A DNA stretch of 30,821 bases from Christensenella sp. UBA3792 (GCA_002369195.1 DFEW01000002.1:39895-70715), one strand, 5' to 3'. Shown: positions 17,089-25,934, numbered from the stretch's first letter. The notes: generated from the sequence alone by a model not told the origin. Numbers and translations: made by a program.

Positions 17089-18870
17089 ATGCAGGCAAGA
17101 AAAGACATGGACCCCAAGTTCCAATGGGATTTTACGCACATGTATGCAAGCGATGCGGTTTGGGAAGCCGAACTGAACGCATGCGTCAAGGACATGGACA
17201 GGATCGCGGCGATTGAAGGCACGCTCGGCAATTCGCGCGAATCGTTCAAGGCCGGCATCGACACCATGAACGAGATCGCAGAGCGGTTCGAACGGCTGTA
17301 CATCTATGCGAATCTGCACCGCTGCGCCGACGGTTCCGAACCGAAGCATCAGGAGATGGACCAGAAGGCGATCAGTGCTTACGTGCGCTTCTCGACCGCG
17401 CTCGCGTTCATGGAGCCGGAAATTCTTGCGATTCCCGAGGACAAGCTCGAAGAGTTTCTTGCGCCGGACGAGATGAAGCCGTACCGCTTCACGATCGAAA
17501 ACATCGCCCGCACCCGCGAGCATTGCCTCGATGCGCAACGCGAACGCATGCTGGCACAGCTCGGCGACGTCGCGCAGACGCCGCAGGACGCGTACGAAAT
17601 GCTGACGAACGTCGACATGGAGCTGCCGAAGATTCACGACGAGAACGGCAACGAAGTGCAGCTGACGGCCGGCAACTTCGGCGTCTATCGCGAAAGCCCG
17701 GTTCGCGCGGTGCGCGAGGAGGCGTTCAACGCCATGTTCGGCACCTATAAAAAATACATCAACACGTTCGCCGCGCTGTACGGCGGCAACGTCAAGCAGG
17801 ATCAGTTCATGGCGAACGTACGCGGCTACGGCAGCGCGCGCGAAGCGGCTCTGTTCCGCAACAACATTCCCGTTTCCGTGTACGACAGTCTGATCGAAGC
17901 GGTGCACGAAAACCTGCCGACGATGCGCAAGTATCTCGACCTGCGCAAGGAAGCGCTGAAGCTCGACAAGATCGACATGTTCGACCTCTACTGTCCGATG
18001 GTCAAGGACGTCGACTACAAGGTGCCGTTCGAAGAAGCGAAGAAGATGGTCAAGAAAGCCACCGAACCGCTCGGCGAAGGGTACCAGAAACTGCTCGACA
18101 AGGCGTACTCCGAGCATTGGATGGACGTGTACGAGAACAAAGGCAAGCGCAGCGGCGCGTTCTCCTGCGGCGTATTCGGCGTGCATCCCTACGTGCTTTT
18201 AAACTACACCGACGCGCTCGACGATGCGTTCACCACCGCGCACGAGCTCGGTCACGCAATGCACTCCTATAAGTCCGACAACACGCAGGACTACATGAAC
18301 CACGACTACTGCATCTTCGTCGCGGAGGTTGCCTCCACGGTCAACGAAGTGCTGCTCACCAAGTACCTCTTAAAGACCGAGACCGACAAGGCGCGCCGCG
18401 CATACATTCTCAACCACTTCCTGGAGGGCTTCCGCACGACGCTGTTCCGTCAGACGCTGTTTGCGGAATTCGAGAGCAAGGCGCATGAGATGTACCAGAA
18501 CGGCGAGCCGCTGACCGCGGAACGCCTGACCGCGCTGTATCGCTCGCTCGTCGAGCTCTACTACGACGGCGCCGAGGTGCCGGAAAACATTGCCTACGAG
18601 TGGGCGTTCATCCCGCACTTCTACACCGCGTTCTACGTCTATCAGTACGCAACCGGTTTCTCCAGCGCCGTTTCGATCGCGACGCACATCGTTGAGACCG
18701 GCGACGCGGAGGGCTATCTCAAGTTCCTCACCACCGGCGGCAGCGACTATCCGCTCAACGAGCTCAAGCTCGCGGGCGTCGACCTCACCAGCCCGCAGCC
18801 GGTCAAGGATGCGCTGAAGGTGTTCGCGGATTCCGTCGAGGAGCTGCGCGAACTGCTCAAAGAACTGTAA
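17089..18870 (+). CDS. pepF: Oligoendopeptidase F, M3 family metallopeptidase
   Basis: A cytosolic zinc peptidase of 593 residues that cleaves short peptides. The M3 signature HELGHAMH starts at His385 (zinc ligands His385 and His389, catalytic Glu386). The third ligand is Glu413 in FVAEVASTVNE. The helical N-terminal lobe (about 1-200) and the conserved AYEWAFIPHFYTAFYVYQYATGF segment near 505-527 are as in PepF. Length is typical (about 600). AAAGGAG (17075-17081) is spaced 7 nt from ATG 17089. It has its own promoter and a strong terminator, so it is probably monocistronic. Confidence 0.95.
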   Translation: MQARKDMDPKFQWDFTHMYASDAVWEAELNACVKDMDRIAAIEGTLGNSRESFKAGIDTMNEIAERFERLYIYANLHRCADGSEPKHQEMDQKAISAYVRFSTALAFMEPEILAIPEDKLEEFLAPDEMKPYRFTIENIARTREHCLDAQRERMLAQLGDVAQTPQDAYEMLTNVDMELPKIHDENGNEVQLTAGNFGVYRESPVRAVREEAFNAMFGTYKKYINTFAALYGGNVKQDQFMANVRGYGSAREAALFRNNIPVSVYDSLIEAVHENLPTMRKYLDLRKEALKLDKIDMFDLYCPMVKDVDYKVPFEEAKKMVKKATEPLGEGYQKLLDKAYSEHWMDVYENKGKRSGAFSCGVFGVHPYVLLNYTDALDDAFTTAHELGHAMHSYKSDNTQDYMNHDYCIFVAEVASTVNEVLLTKYLLKTETDKARRAYILNHFLEGFRTTLFRQTLFAEFESKAHEMYQNGEPLTAERLTALYRSLVELYYDGAEVPENIAYEWAFIPHFYTAFYVYQYATGFSSAVSIATHIVETGDAEGYLKFLTTGGSDYPLNELKLAGVDLTSPQPVKDALKVFADSVEELRELLKEL

Positions 18871-18884
18871 TAGACGATAAAAAA

Positions 18885-18906
18885 ACGACCGGAGCGATCC
18901 GGTCGT
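18885..18906. terminator. Bidirectional terminator between pepF and converging lipoprotein gene
   Basis: The perfect stem CGACCGGA (18886-18893)/TCCGGTCG (18898-18905), with loop GCGA, is flanked by an A-run on the left and a T-run on the right. It therefore serves both pepF and the minus-strand gene ending at 18919. Confidence 0.92.
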
Positions 18907-18918
18907 TTTTGTTTGCGT

Positions 18919-20214
18919 TTACTGCACTTTGAATTTGAGGCTCTTGAGCAGCGCGTCGGTCTGCGTGCCCTTTGTGAGATCGACGCCGGTAAGTTTGATG
19001 CTGATCCAGACGCCGTCGCCGAGCCTGCCGTAAAACTCGGTCCACTCCATGCCGTAGCGCTGATACTGCATGCCCTTCATCTTGACGCCGCCGATCTTGC
19101 GCGCGGCGAGCGTCTGCACGTTCTCATACGTGTCCGCCTTTTCGGTGAGCTTTTCTTCGGATTCGAAGAACTCGATCAGGATGTATGAAGCGCTGTTCTT
19201 CGCCTTATCCTCGCTCGGCGCGCTGTAATAGTGCAGATCGAAGCTGCCCTTGACCGGATACCAGCCGGTTTCGGGAACGTCTGCGCAGACCTCGATCGTC
19301 TTGCCGGAGCAGGTACCCTCGAGCGTGACCGGCGCGGTCGGAACGGAACCGGCGGGCGCGCTGCTGCCGAGCTTCGGGAAGCGGGAGATGTCCGCCTTGT
19401 CATATTCGTCCTTCGGAATGCCGGAGCAGACGATCGAACCGCAGGTCCACGCGCCGTTCGATTCGCGGAACGTGACCGTGACAACGCCCTTGTTTCCGTC
19501 CGTCCAGTACGCGCCGTGATACTTGCCGTCGCCGTCCTGCTTGTCGCAGCCCGCCTTGCCCACCGCCGCGCCGATCTCGTCGAACGTCAGCAGAGAGCGA
19601 AATTCGCTCTGCATGCTCTCAAGCCAGTGGTAGAGCGCCGCAAGCTTTTTGCGTTCGATCACGCCGTCGCTGTCGCCGTACGGTTCGCCCGAAGCGCCCG
19701 CCTCGGCCGTTCCGCCGTCCGGCTGTGCCGCAGGCGCCGCGGAAGCCTCCGCGCTTTGCGGCTGCGCGTCGCTTCTTCTGAGGGTGAATTCGGTTTCATA
19801 CACGCGCAGAACAATCGTGTCCGCATCCGCGCGGATGAAGGTGTAGAGCGGTTGTCCGCCCGCCGTGATGCTGCCGTCCTCGGTCCATTCGATGTCCGTT
19901 TCGCTGCCCATCAGGTTCAGTTTTCCGGTGCGGTCCGCGTTCAGAACGAGCTCCGTCGGCGCGATGCCGTACTTTGTCAGCTCGTCGCCCTCATAGTAGG
20001 CTTCGTCGACCGCATACGCGACCACGGAGTAGATCTCCGGCTCCGGCGTCGGTTCCGGCGTCTGTTCCGGGGCGGGCGTTTCCTCCGGCGTGTCGTCGAC
20101 CGGCGCGGGCGTTTCTTCCGCCGTGATCTGCAGGATCGGTTCGTCCGGCTCTTTGACGCATGCAAGCGTACACAGCAGGCAGACGGCGAGCAGCCAGGCA
20201 GCAATTCGTTTCAT
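18919..20214 (-). CDS. Lipoprotein with Pro-Glu-Thr linker, unknown function
   Basis: A 431-residue exported lipoprotein. The leader MKRIAAWLLAV ends CTLAC with lipobox Cys19. A Pro/Glu/Thr-rich linker (about 33-60) leads to a small beta-rich domain (about 60-140). There VLNADRTGKLNLMG and IEWTEDGSITAGGQPLY look like the short strand repeats seen in Firmicute lipoproteins that report on ligand binding. A low-complexity Ala/Ser/Pro region follows, then a C-terminal domain (about 190-431) ending LLKSLKFKVQ. No enzyme motif is visible. The start ATG 20214 has AAAGGAA upstream. A longer frame to 20868 is a shadow of the PIG-L gene. It lies 31 bp downstream of that gene, so it is likely cotranscribed. 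Confidence 0.78.
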   Translation of the reverse strand: MKRIAAWLLAVCLLCTLACVKEPDEPILQITAEETPAPVDDTPEETPAPEQTPEPTPEPEIYSVVAYAVDEAYYEGDELTKYGIAPTELVLNADRTGKLNLMGSETDIEWTEDGSITAGGQPLYTFIRADADTIVLRVYETEFTLRRSDAQPQSAEASAAPAAQPDGGTAEAGASGEPYGDSDGVIERKKLAALYHWLESMQSEFRSLLTFDEIGAAVGKAGCDKQDGDGKYHGAYWTDGNKGVVTVTFRESNGAWTCGSIVCSGIPKDEYDKADISRFPKLGSSAPAGSVPTAPVTLEGTCSGKTIEVCADVPETGWYPVKGSFDLHYYSAPSEDKAKNSASYILIEFFESEEKLTEKADTYENVQTLAARKIGGVKMKGMQYQRYGMEWTEFYGRLGDGVWISIKLTGVDLTKGTQTDALLKSLKFKVQ

Positions 20215-20245
20215 GTCGGTAGTTCCTTTCTGGTTGGATGATCGG

Positions 20246-21730
20246 TCAGGAGGGATCGGACTCCCCGTGTTTCGTTTCTTCGGCGCTTTCGGACGCCGCG
20301 TCCTTTCGTTTCCCGTGCAGCCGGACTGCGGCGACAACGGCGACAACGGCAGCGGCGGCTCCGACGGCGCACAGCGCGCCGAACTCGATCCATGCGGCGC
20401 GGTTTCTGCGCTGCTGCTGCGGCTGCATCGTTGCGGTCGGTTCCGACGTCGGCACCGCGGTCGGTTCCTGTGTGCCCGTCGGTTCGGGCGTCGGCGTCGC
20501 GGTCGGGGTCGGAGTCGGCTCATCGGTCGGTTCCGGCGTCGGCGGAACGTAGAAGGAGAACAGCGATTCGTCGATGTTGTCAAACACGTCTTCCCCCGCC
20601 TCCACGACGCCGTACGCCATGCCGAAGCGGTTGAAGGCGTACTGCCCGTCGTCGCGCTTGACCGCGAACCAGTACTGCTGCTGCGTCTCATGCTTTTTAT
20701 ACGCGCGCTTCGCGACCGTGAACGCGTCGTCGCCGCCGAAGAACGACAGCGGCGCGTGCGCATCGACCGTGATCGGATTGTCCGGATAGAGGTGCAGCAG
20801 AACCTTCTGTACCTGCCAAGTTCCGTATTGCTCGACCGATTCGACGTCGAACGACGGATCGGCGGCAAGCGAAGCCGCCTCGACCGCCGCCCTGCTCGTC
20901 AGCTTATGCTGCCAATGCCCGTACTCGCCGTTCAGATCCTGCGCCACGACAACAAGCGGATGATAGGTGCGATACACCCGAACCGTCGCAAGCAGGAGTT
21001 CCTCATATTTGAACTTTGCCTTGCGCTCGTCGGGCGAATCCGGCGCGATATCCTGAAAGCCCATAAAGAGCGGACGGTACCTGAGTCCCATCTCCCACGC
21101 GCCGTTTTCCGCCTCGGTCATGCGCTCGCGCATGCTGCAAGTCACGTACGCGATCGATCCGGTGTAGCCCTGCTGTGCGCCATACACCGGCACGATGCTG
21201 CCCAAGAACAGCACGTCGTCGTCCGGATGCGTGGAGATCAGCAGGTAATCGAGCGACTGCGGCGTTTCGATCCATTCGTGAAACGGTTCCGGCAGCGTTC
21301 CTTCGCCGTATACGCGGCAGTACAGCACCGACATCCCGTCCTCGCCCGCGGTGATTTCCACCTTGCGAGCGCGTTCGGACAGCGGCGTGACCGTTTCCGG
21401 ATAGGCGGGCAGCGTTTCCGAAACGAGCACGGCTCCGTCGGCGTCATACTGCGTAGCGGTGACGCCTTCGGGCAGTTTTCGCCATTGCAAACAAAGCCGG
21501 GCGTTCGGCATACCGTCGTCCCACGAGAGCGAGAAAGTCGCGCCCGCGTTGAACTGCTGGTATGACTTGAAGCCGGACCGGAAGATGCGCTCCTTCGCGG
21601 CGCCGTAGCCGTCCGAGACGAAGGTGCAGCGCGCGGTAAGGTCCTCCGCCTGCGCGTCCTCCGCCGCCGCAGCGCGCGGCGCGGCGAGCAGGATCAGCAG
21701 GCAAAGGGTGATGCAAAGCAATCGTTTCAT
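20246..21730 (-). CDS. Secreted, membrane-anchored PIG-L family deacetylase
   Basis: Predicted zinc-dependent GlcNAc-type N-deacetylase acting outside the cell, 494 residues. A signal peptide (1-23) is followed by a beta-rich, discoidin-like region (about 30-150). The PIG-L catalytic domain has THPDDD (His168, Asp170-Asp172) and the second metal motif GHWQH (His272, His275). A Pro-Thr-Glu linker follows (about 395-445), then a C-terminal transmembrane helix (about 455-475, AAAAVVAVVAAV) with a basic stop. No SD precedes ATG 21730. A TATACT -10 lies only 6 nt upstream, so the mRNA is probably leaderless. It diverges from a degenerate paralogue fused to a NAGPA domain. Confidence 0.86.
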   Translation of the reverse strand: MKRLLCITLCLLILLAAPRAAAAEDAQAEDLTARCTFVSDGYGAAKERIFRSGFKSYQQFNAGATFSLSWDDGMPNARLCLQWRKLPEGVTATQYDADGAVLVSETLPAYPETVTPLSERARKVEITAGEDGMSVLYCRVYGEGTLPEPFHEWIETPQSLDYLLISTHPDDDVLFLGSIVPVYGAQQGYTGSIAYVTCSMRERMTEAENGAWEMGLRYRPLFMGFQDIAPDSPDERKAKFKYEELLLATVRVYRTYHPLVVVAQDLNGEYGHWQHKLTSRAAVEAASLAADPSFDVESVEQYGTWQVQKVLLHLYPDNPITVDAHAPLSFFGGDDAFTVAKRAYKKHETQQQYWFAVKRDDGQYAFNRFGMAYGVVEAGEDVFDNIDESLFSFYVPPTPEPTDEPTPTPTATPTPEPTGTQEPTAVPTSEPTATMQPQQQRRNRAAWIEFGALCAVGAAAAVVAVVAAVRLHGKRKDAASESAEETKHGESDPS

Positions 21731-21736
21731 GCGAAC

Positions 21737-21745
21737 AGTATAGCA
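21737..21745 (-). promoter_or_regulatory. Extended -10 implying a leaderless transcript (PIG-L gene)
   Basis: On the minus strand TGC plus TATACT (21737-21742) ends 6 nt before ATG 21730. That puts the expected transcription start on or next to the A of the start codon. The -35 is weak. The same TGCTATACTG-to-ATG spacing recurs at the amidase gene (26843). Confidence 0.6.
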
Positions 21746-21795
21746 TACCGCACGGGGGAAGAAAACCCGGAAGTTGTAAAAAATGCGCGTAAAAA

Positions 21796-21824
21796 TTGAC
21801 TTCCTGTCGAAGGCATGATACAAT
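21796..21824 (+). promoter_or_regulatory. Promoter of the PIG-L/NAGPA fusion gene
   Basis: TTGACT (21796-21801), 17-bp spacer, TACAAT (21819-21824), with TGA as extended -10. It lies 44 bp before the ATG at 21868, in the divergent intergenic region. Confidence 0.82.
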
Positions 21825-21867
21825 ATTTCCCGCATTTTTAGGGAGGTTGTGAACCGATCGGATCGAA

Positions 21868-24135
21868 ATGACGCGCATCTTCAAACCCATTCTGATCATA
21901 CTTTTGGCCGCCGTTCTTCTGTTGCCCGCCGCCGTATCTTCCGCTGCGGACGAGCCCGGGAACGGATTGCTTGCCTGTACCTATACGACCGAAACCGAAG
22001 CGCAGTCCTACGTCGATCACCTGTACGACGGCAACGCGTTCACGACGCTGACGCTCTATCGCGGCGAGCGGATCTCCATGACGCTCCCCGACGGCGCGCG
22101 GGCGGCGAACCTGTTCTTTCATTTCTTTGAAAAGCCCGATTCCTTTGAGGTGCATTTCTTCGACGCAGACGGGCAGGACCTGAAACGCTATTGGACCAAT
22201 CAGATCACCGGCATGCAGATGCTGGTTCCGGTCGAGGCGGAGAACATCGCGCGCATCGAGCTGACCGCAACCGACCGCGCGCTCGTGCTGTCCGAATGGA
22301 CCGCCTGTACCGAGTCGTTCGTGCCGCCGTTTGCCGACACCGGCAAAGAGGCCGACGTGCTGGTCGTGCTGAACGAGCCGGGCGACGAACTGCAGCTGCT
22401 CGGCGGCGTGCTCGCCGATCTCGCTCTGGAACACGGGCTGACGGTGCAAGTCGACTACCTCACCGCGAAGGACGGCTATCACACGCAGCAGTGCATGGAG
22501 GTGCTTAAAGCGCTCGGCGTCACGCATCTGCCGTTCTTCGGGAACGGACGCGCGCCGCGTGCGCAGTCGCGCAACGCCGTGTACTCCGCAATCGGCGACT
22601 ATAACGCGCTTTTGACCCGCTATATCGCGCGGATCCGCGCGCTCAGGCCCAAGCTGATTCTGACGCTCGATCCGCAATGGGATCGTCCGCGCTTTGCCGA
22701 TGCGGTCATCTCCGAAGTGCTGACGACCGCCGCTGCCGATGCGGCGGACGAGACGCGCCTTCCCGAGACCGCGCCGCATACCGTCGAAAAGGTCTATGTG
22801 CTCGATCCGGACGGCGCGACGATCATCGACACCGATCATCCGCTGTACGCCTGTGAGGGCAAGCATGCGAGCGCGTACGCCGATGCGCTGTCCGCCCTGT
22901 ATCGCGAAGAGCGCGTATACCGGCGCGACATGCCGGATACCGTGCGCTTTACCCTGGTAAGCAGCACCGTCGGCGCGGATGCACAAGGCGGCGACCTTTT
23001 GGAGCATCTTTCGACCGACCGCTTTGCTGGCTACCGCGTTCCGACGCCGACACCCGTTCCCACGCCGGAACCGACCGACACACCCGAACCGACCGCAACA
23101 CCGACGGCGAAGCCGACCGAAGTGTCCGCGACGGCAAACGCGACGCAGACGCCCAAACGCGGGCTGTTTTCCTGCGGCGGCACGGAGCAGACGCCCGAAC
23201 CGACCGATACGCCTTCGCCTACGCCGACACCGACCGCAACGCCGACCCCGTCGCCCGCGCCAACGGCGGAGCCGACGGCGACGCCCGAACCCACGCCCGA
23301 TCCGAACGACGCGTACTTTCTTTCGGAGGACGGAGAGCAGTTCGAGCTGAACTTTGACGAGGGGCATTGGTGGTACAAAAACCGCGTGCTGTCGATCGAC
23401 ATCGTCGAAGTCAAGACGGAGCTGTCCGAGAAGCGCCCCGTGATCTACTATGTCGCGGACATCCGCATGCGCGAGTATTCGAGCTATCGCTCCGGCGTTC
23501 GCACGCAGTTTTTGCAGCCGTGGCGGTACGTGCGCACGGAACAGGCGGTCTTTGCGATCACCGGCGACAACCTCGACCGCGCCGAGCAAAACCTCAAAGG
23601 GCTGCTGCTGCGCAAGGGCGTGTTCTATTCGAACGAAGGCGGCGCGGATACGCTGATCATCGACGGCATGACCATGCGCGTGGCGCACCGCAGCGATCTG
23701 TCCCTGCGCCTGCTGCTCGACCACGGCGTGCGCGATACGTACAGCTTCGGTCCGATCCTCGTCGAGGACGGCGCGATCAATCCGGACGCGCACAAGCACC
23801 GCGTGGAGCATCCGAACCCGCGCTGCGGCATCGGCATGATCGAACCGGGACATTGGATCGCGATCGTCACCGACGGACGGCAGAGCGACTATTCCTACAG
23901 CATTTCGCTGGAGACCTTTGCGCAGCTGTTCCTCGAGCGCGGCTGCACCGTCGCCTACAATCTCGACGGCGGTTCCTCCGCCGCGATGTGCATCATGGGC
24001 GAGCAGGTCAACAAGCACTTCGCGCCCGGCACCGCAGACTGCCAGCGCCCGTGGGTCGACGCGATCATGCTCGGCTACACCGAGCAGCTCCCCTCGCCGG
24101 AAACGCCGACCAAGCACGACGGCTACCGGCATTGA
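21868..24135 (+). CDS. Degenerate PIG-L domain fused to phosphodiester glycosidase (NAGPA) domain
   Basis: A 755-residue secreted protein with signal peptide 1-27 and a discoidin-like region about 30-150. A PIG-L fold follows (about 160-390) whose catalytic HPDDE is replaced by NEPGDE (169-174). The second histidine motif becomes PQWD (269-272). Two long Pro-Thr linkers flank a short RGLFSCGG segment (about 390-480). The C-terminal NAGPA/DUF2233 domain (about 490-745) contains the family hallmark [10 protein letters not shown] near 698. Known NAGPA proteins cleave GlcNAc-1-phosphodiesters. Here the natural substrate is unknown; wall or capsular glycans are plausible. The start codon lacks a close SD. 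It diverges from the intact PIG-L gene and is followed by a terminator. Confidence 0.84.
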   Translation: MTRIFKPILIILLAAVLLLPAAVSSAADEPGNGLLACTYTTETEAQSYVDHLYDGNAFTTLTLYRGERISMTLPDGARAANLFFHFFEKPDSFEVHFFDADGQDLKRYWTNQITGMQMLVPVEAENIARIELTATDRALVLSEWTACTESFVPPFADTGKEADVLVVLNEPGDELQLLGGVLADLALEHGLTVQVDYLTAKDGYHTQQCMEVLKALGVTHLPFFGNGRAPRAQSRNAVYSAIGDYNALLTRYIARIRALRPKLILTLDPQWDRPRFADAVISEVLTTAAADAADETRLPETAPHTVEKVYVLDPDGATIIDTDHPLYACEGKHASAYADALSALYREERVYRRDMPDTVRFTLVSSTVGADAQGGDLLEHLSTDRFAGYRVPTPTPVPTPEPTDTPEPTATPTAKPTEVSATANATQTPKRGLFSCGGTEQTPEPTDTPSPTPTPTATPTPSPAPTAEPTATPEPTPDPNDAYFLSEDGEQFELNFDEGHWWYKNRVLSIDIVEVKTELSEKRPVIYYVADIRMREYSSYRSGVRTQFLQPWRYVRTEQAVFAITGDNLDRAEQNLKGLLLRKGVFYSNEGGADTLIIDGMTMRVAHRSDLSLRLLLDHGVRDTYSFGPILVEDGAINPDAHKHRVEHPNPRCGIGMIEPGHWIAIVTDGRQSDYSYSISLETFAQLFLERGCTVAYNLDGGSSAAMCIMGEQVNKHFAPGTADCQRPWVDAIMLGYTEQLPSPETPTKHDGYRH
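23041..23303 (+). repeat. Pro-Thr coding low-complexity repeats (NAGPA fusion linker)
   Basis: Two runs of ACGCCGAC/CCGACC-type repeats encode Thr-Pro-Thr/Glu linkers, interrupted by a cysteine-bearing segment. They are part of the coding sequence. Confidence 0.85.
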
Positions 24136-24159
24136 GCGCCGCTCCGTGATTTTTTGAAG

Positions 24160-24188
24160 GACTGCCGAACGATTCGGCGGTCTTTTTT
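24160..24188 (+). terminator. Intrinsic terminator after the NAGPA fusion gene
   Basis: A 10-bp stem GACTGCCGAA (24160-24169)/TTCGGCGGTC (24173-24182) with one T-G wobble and loop CGA is followed by six T. Confidence 0.92.
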
Positions 24189-24189
24189 C

Positions 24190-24218
24190 TTGATTCCGTG
24201 CCGGTTTTATGGTACGCT
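24190..24218 (+). promoter_or_regulatory. Promoter of the msrC-like operon
   Basis: TTGATT (24190-24195), 17-bp spacer, TACGCT (24213-24218), with TGG as extended -10. It starts right after the preceding terminator. Confidence 0.65.
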
Positions 24219-24245
24219 TATTGCAATTGCAGAAGGAGAACCGAT

Positions 24246-24698
24246 ATGACCGATTATCAAGCTTTGACCGAACAGGCGGAATCGCTCGTTGCGGGCGTGC
24301 CGCACCTGATTGCAAACCTTTCGAACCTCTCCGCGCTGATCTATGACGCGCTCGACGCTCTCAACTGGGCGGGGTTCTATCTCTTAGAGGGCGAAACGCT
24401 CGTTCTCGGACCGTTTCAGGGCAAGCCCGCGTGCATCGAGATCCCGATTGCACGCGGCGTGTGCGGCGCGGCGGTTCGCGAAAACCGCCCGCAGCTTGTG
24501 CCGGACGTGCACGCGTTTGCCGGTCATATCGCCTGCGACAGCGCGTCGCGCTCCGAGCTGGTGATTCCGATGCATCGTGACGGCGCGGTCGTCGCCGTAC
24601 TGGATCTGGACAGTCCTTCGCTCGCGCGGTTCACGGAGGCGGACAAAGACGGGCTGACGCGACTTGTCACGGCGGTGGAACCGCATCTGTTCGGATGA
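24246..24698 (+). CDS. msrC: Free methionine-(R)-sulfoxide reductase, GAF-domain type
   Basis: A 150-residue single GAF domain that reduces free Met-R-sulfoxide in the cytosol. The family cysteines are all present: Cys63 in GKPACIEIPI, Cys73 in ARGVCGAAV and Cys97 in GHIACDSASRSE, matching Cys84/94/118 of E. coli YebR/MsrC. WAGFYL near 41-46 and LDLDSP near 115 are also typical. GAAGGAG lies before ATG 24246. The TGA overlaps the ATG of the membrane-protein gene (ATGA at 24695), making it the first member of a three-gene coupled operon. Confidence 0.94.
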   Translation: MTDYQALTEQAESLVAGVPHLIANLSNLSALIYDALDALNWAGFYLLEGETLVLGPFQGKPACIEIPIARGVCGAAVRENRPQLVPDVHAFAGHIACDSASRSELVIPMHRDGAVVAVLDLDSPSLARFTEADKDGLTRLVTAVEPHLFG

Positions 24699-25438
24699 AC
24701 GGCGAATCCGCAGGGAAGCCGCGCTTTATGAGCGAGCTCGCCTATGTGCTCGCGCTGCCGCTGCTGGCGCTCGGCGCCGCGCTGATGGAACGTGCGGACT
24801 TCGGCATGTCGATGGTCGTTGCACCGGCGTACCTGCTGCATCTGAAACTCTGTTCGCTGCACCCGTTCTTTACCTTCGGCGCGCTCGAATATCTCGTGCA
24901 GGGCGCGCTGCTGCTCGTGCTATGCCTCGTGCTGCGGCAGTTTCGCCCCGCGTACCTGTTTTCGTTCGTGACCGCCGTGCTCTACGGCTTCGTGCTCGAC
25001 GGCTGCATGGCGCTCGCCGCGCTTCTGCCCGCAGAAGCGATCGTGCTGCGGCTGCTCTGGTACGTGCTCGGCATGCTGCTTTGCTCCGCGGGCGTGTCGC
25101 TCATGTTTCACACCTACCTTGCGCCGGAGGTTTACGAGCTGTTTGTGAAGGAGCTCTCGGCAAAGTTCCGTCTTCGCATCACGCTGGTCAAGACCGTGTA
25201 CGACATCGCAAGCGCGCTCGTCGGCGTGCTGCTGTCGTTCCTGTTTTTCGGGCTGTGGCACTTTGAGGGCGTCAAGCTCGGCACCGTCGTGTGCGCGCTC
25301 GTCAACGGGTTTCTGATCGGGCAATGCTCCAAGCTGCTCGACCGCACCTTCGTCTTTTACGACCGCTTCCCCTTCCGAAGCCGGTTTGAAACCGCATCCC
25401 CGCTCCCCATCGACCGTTCAAAGGAGGAAACCGAATGA
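24695..25438 (+). CDS. YczE/YitT-like multi-pass membrane protein
   Basis: A 247-residue integral membrane protein with five to six hydrophobic helices. LALPLLALGAALMERADFGMS at about 19-39 resembles the start of YczE/DUF6198 proteins, where a long helix is followed by a G-rich turn. The basic loop FRLRITLVKTVYDI leads into the last helices, and the tail is hydrophilic. ATG 24695 overlaps the msrC stop. ATG 24728 (with GGGAAG upstream) is an alternative that removes 11 residues. The stop overlaps the flavodoxin start (ATGA at 25435). Transport or sensing is possible, but the family function is not established. Confidence 0.78.
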   Translation: MNGESAGKPRFMSELAYVLALPLLALGAALMERADFGMSMVVAPAYLLHLKLCSLHPFFTFGALEYLVQGALLLVLCLVLRQFRPAYLFSFVTAVLYGFVLDGCMALAALLPAEAIVLRLLWYVLGMLLCSAGVSLMFHTYLAPEVYELFVKELSAKFRLRITLVKTVYDIASALVGVLLSFLFFGLWHFEGVKLGTVVCALVNGFLIGQCSKLLDRTFVFYDRFPFRSRFETASPLPIDRSKEETE

Positions 25439-25881
25439 ACAAACTGCTGATCTACTACTCCCTGTCCGGAAACGGCGACGCGATTGCTGCAGCGCTGCAG
25501 CAGCAGGGCTTTGCGCTGCGCAAGGTCTCCCCGAAAAAGAAGATGCCCAAAGCGTTCTTCCTGCAGATTCTTGCCGGCGGTTTCGGCGCGGGCATCGGCA
25601 GAAAGGAGCCGCTTGAAGCGTATGATCCGAACGTCGCGGCGTTCGATGAGATCGCGATCGGCTCGCCTGTATGGAACGGACGCCTGTCCTGCCCGATCAA
25701 CACCGTCCTTGCCGAGACCGACCTGAAAGGCAAAAAGCTGACCTTCCTGCTCTTCTCGGGCAGCGGCGCGGCGCCGAAAGCGGAACAGCAGATCCGTTCG
25801 CGCTTTCCCGACGCGGCAATCGTGCATCTCAAGGAGCCCAAGGCAAATCCGCAGGAGCTCGAAAAACTGCATCAACTGTAA
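25435..25881 (+). CDS. Flavodoxin-like protein
   Basis: A 148-residue flavodoxin fold. The FMN-phosphate loop is YSLSGNGDAI (9-18), followed by the strand/loop EIAIGSPVWNGRLSCPIN (about 74-91) that stacks on the isoalloxazine, and KKLTFLLFSGSGAAPKAE near 101-118. It is a likely electron carrier or FMN-dependent reductase. AAAGGAGG lies upstream, and its ATG overlaps the stop of the membrane-protein gene. Co-expression with a methionine sulfoxide reductase suggests a redox-repair link, but whether it is the electron donor cannot be told from sequence. Confidence 0.88.
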   Translation: MNKLLIYYSLSGNGDAIAAALQQQGFALRKVSPKKKMPKAFFLQILAGGFGAGIGRKEPLEAYDPNVAAFDEIAIGSPVWNGRLSCPINTVLAETDLKGKKLTFLLFSGSGAAPKAEQQIRSRFPDAAIVHLKEPKANPQELEKLHQL

Positions 25882-25912
25882 AAAAAATCCCGGCGGATTT
25901 CCGTCGGGATTC
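25881..25912. terminator. Bidirectional terminator between flavodoxin and amidase genes
   Basis: The stem AATCCCGGCGG (25886-25896)/CCGTCGGGATT (25901-25911) has loop ATTT and one G-T pair. The A-run on the left gives a strong T-tract for the minus strand. The plus-strand tail CGTTTTCT is weaker. Confidence 0.88.
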
Positions 25913-25934
25913 GTTTTCTCCTGTTCAATTTCGA

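Noticed and set aside
16831..18186. 451-residue minus-strand open frame opposite pepF
   Set aside because: Antisense of a well-supported M3 peptidase; no family resemblance.
21849..22130. GTG-started 93-residue frame after the GGGAGG at 21841
   Set aside because: Arg/His-rich +1 shadow of the signal-peptide-bearing frame; kept only as a note on the odd start region.
23041..23303. Possible CRISPR or satellite array
   Set aside because: Repeats are irregular, have no spacers and translate to Pro-Thr linkers in frame.
21838..24315. 825-residue minus-strand open frame opposite the NAGPA fusion
   Set aside because: Low-complexity Arg-rich antisense frame with no start signal; it also crosses a terminator.
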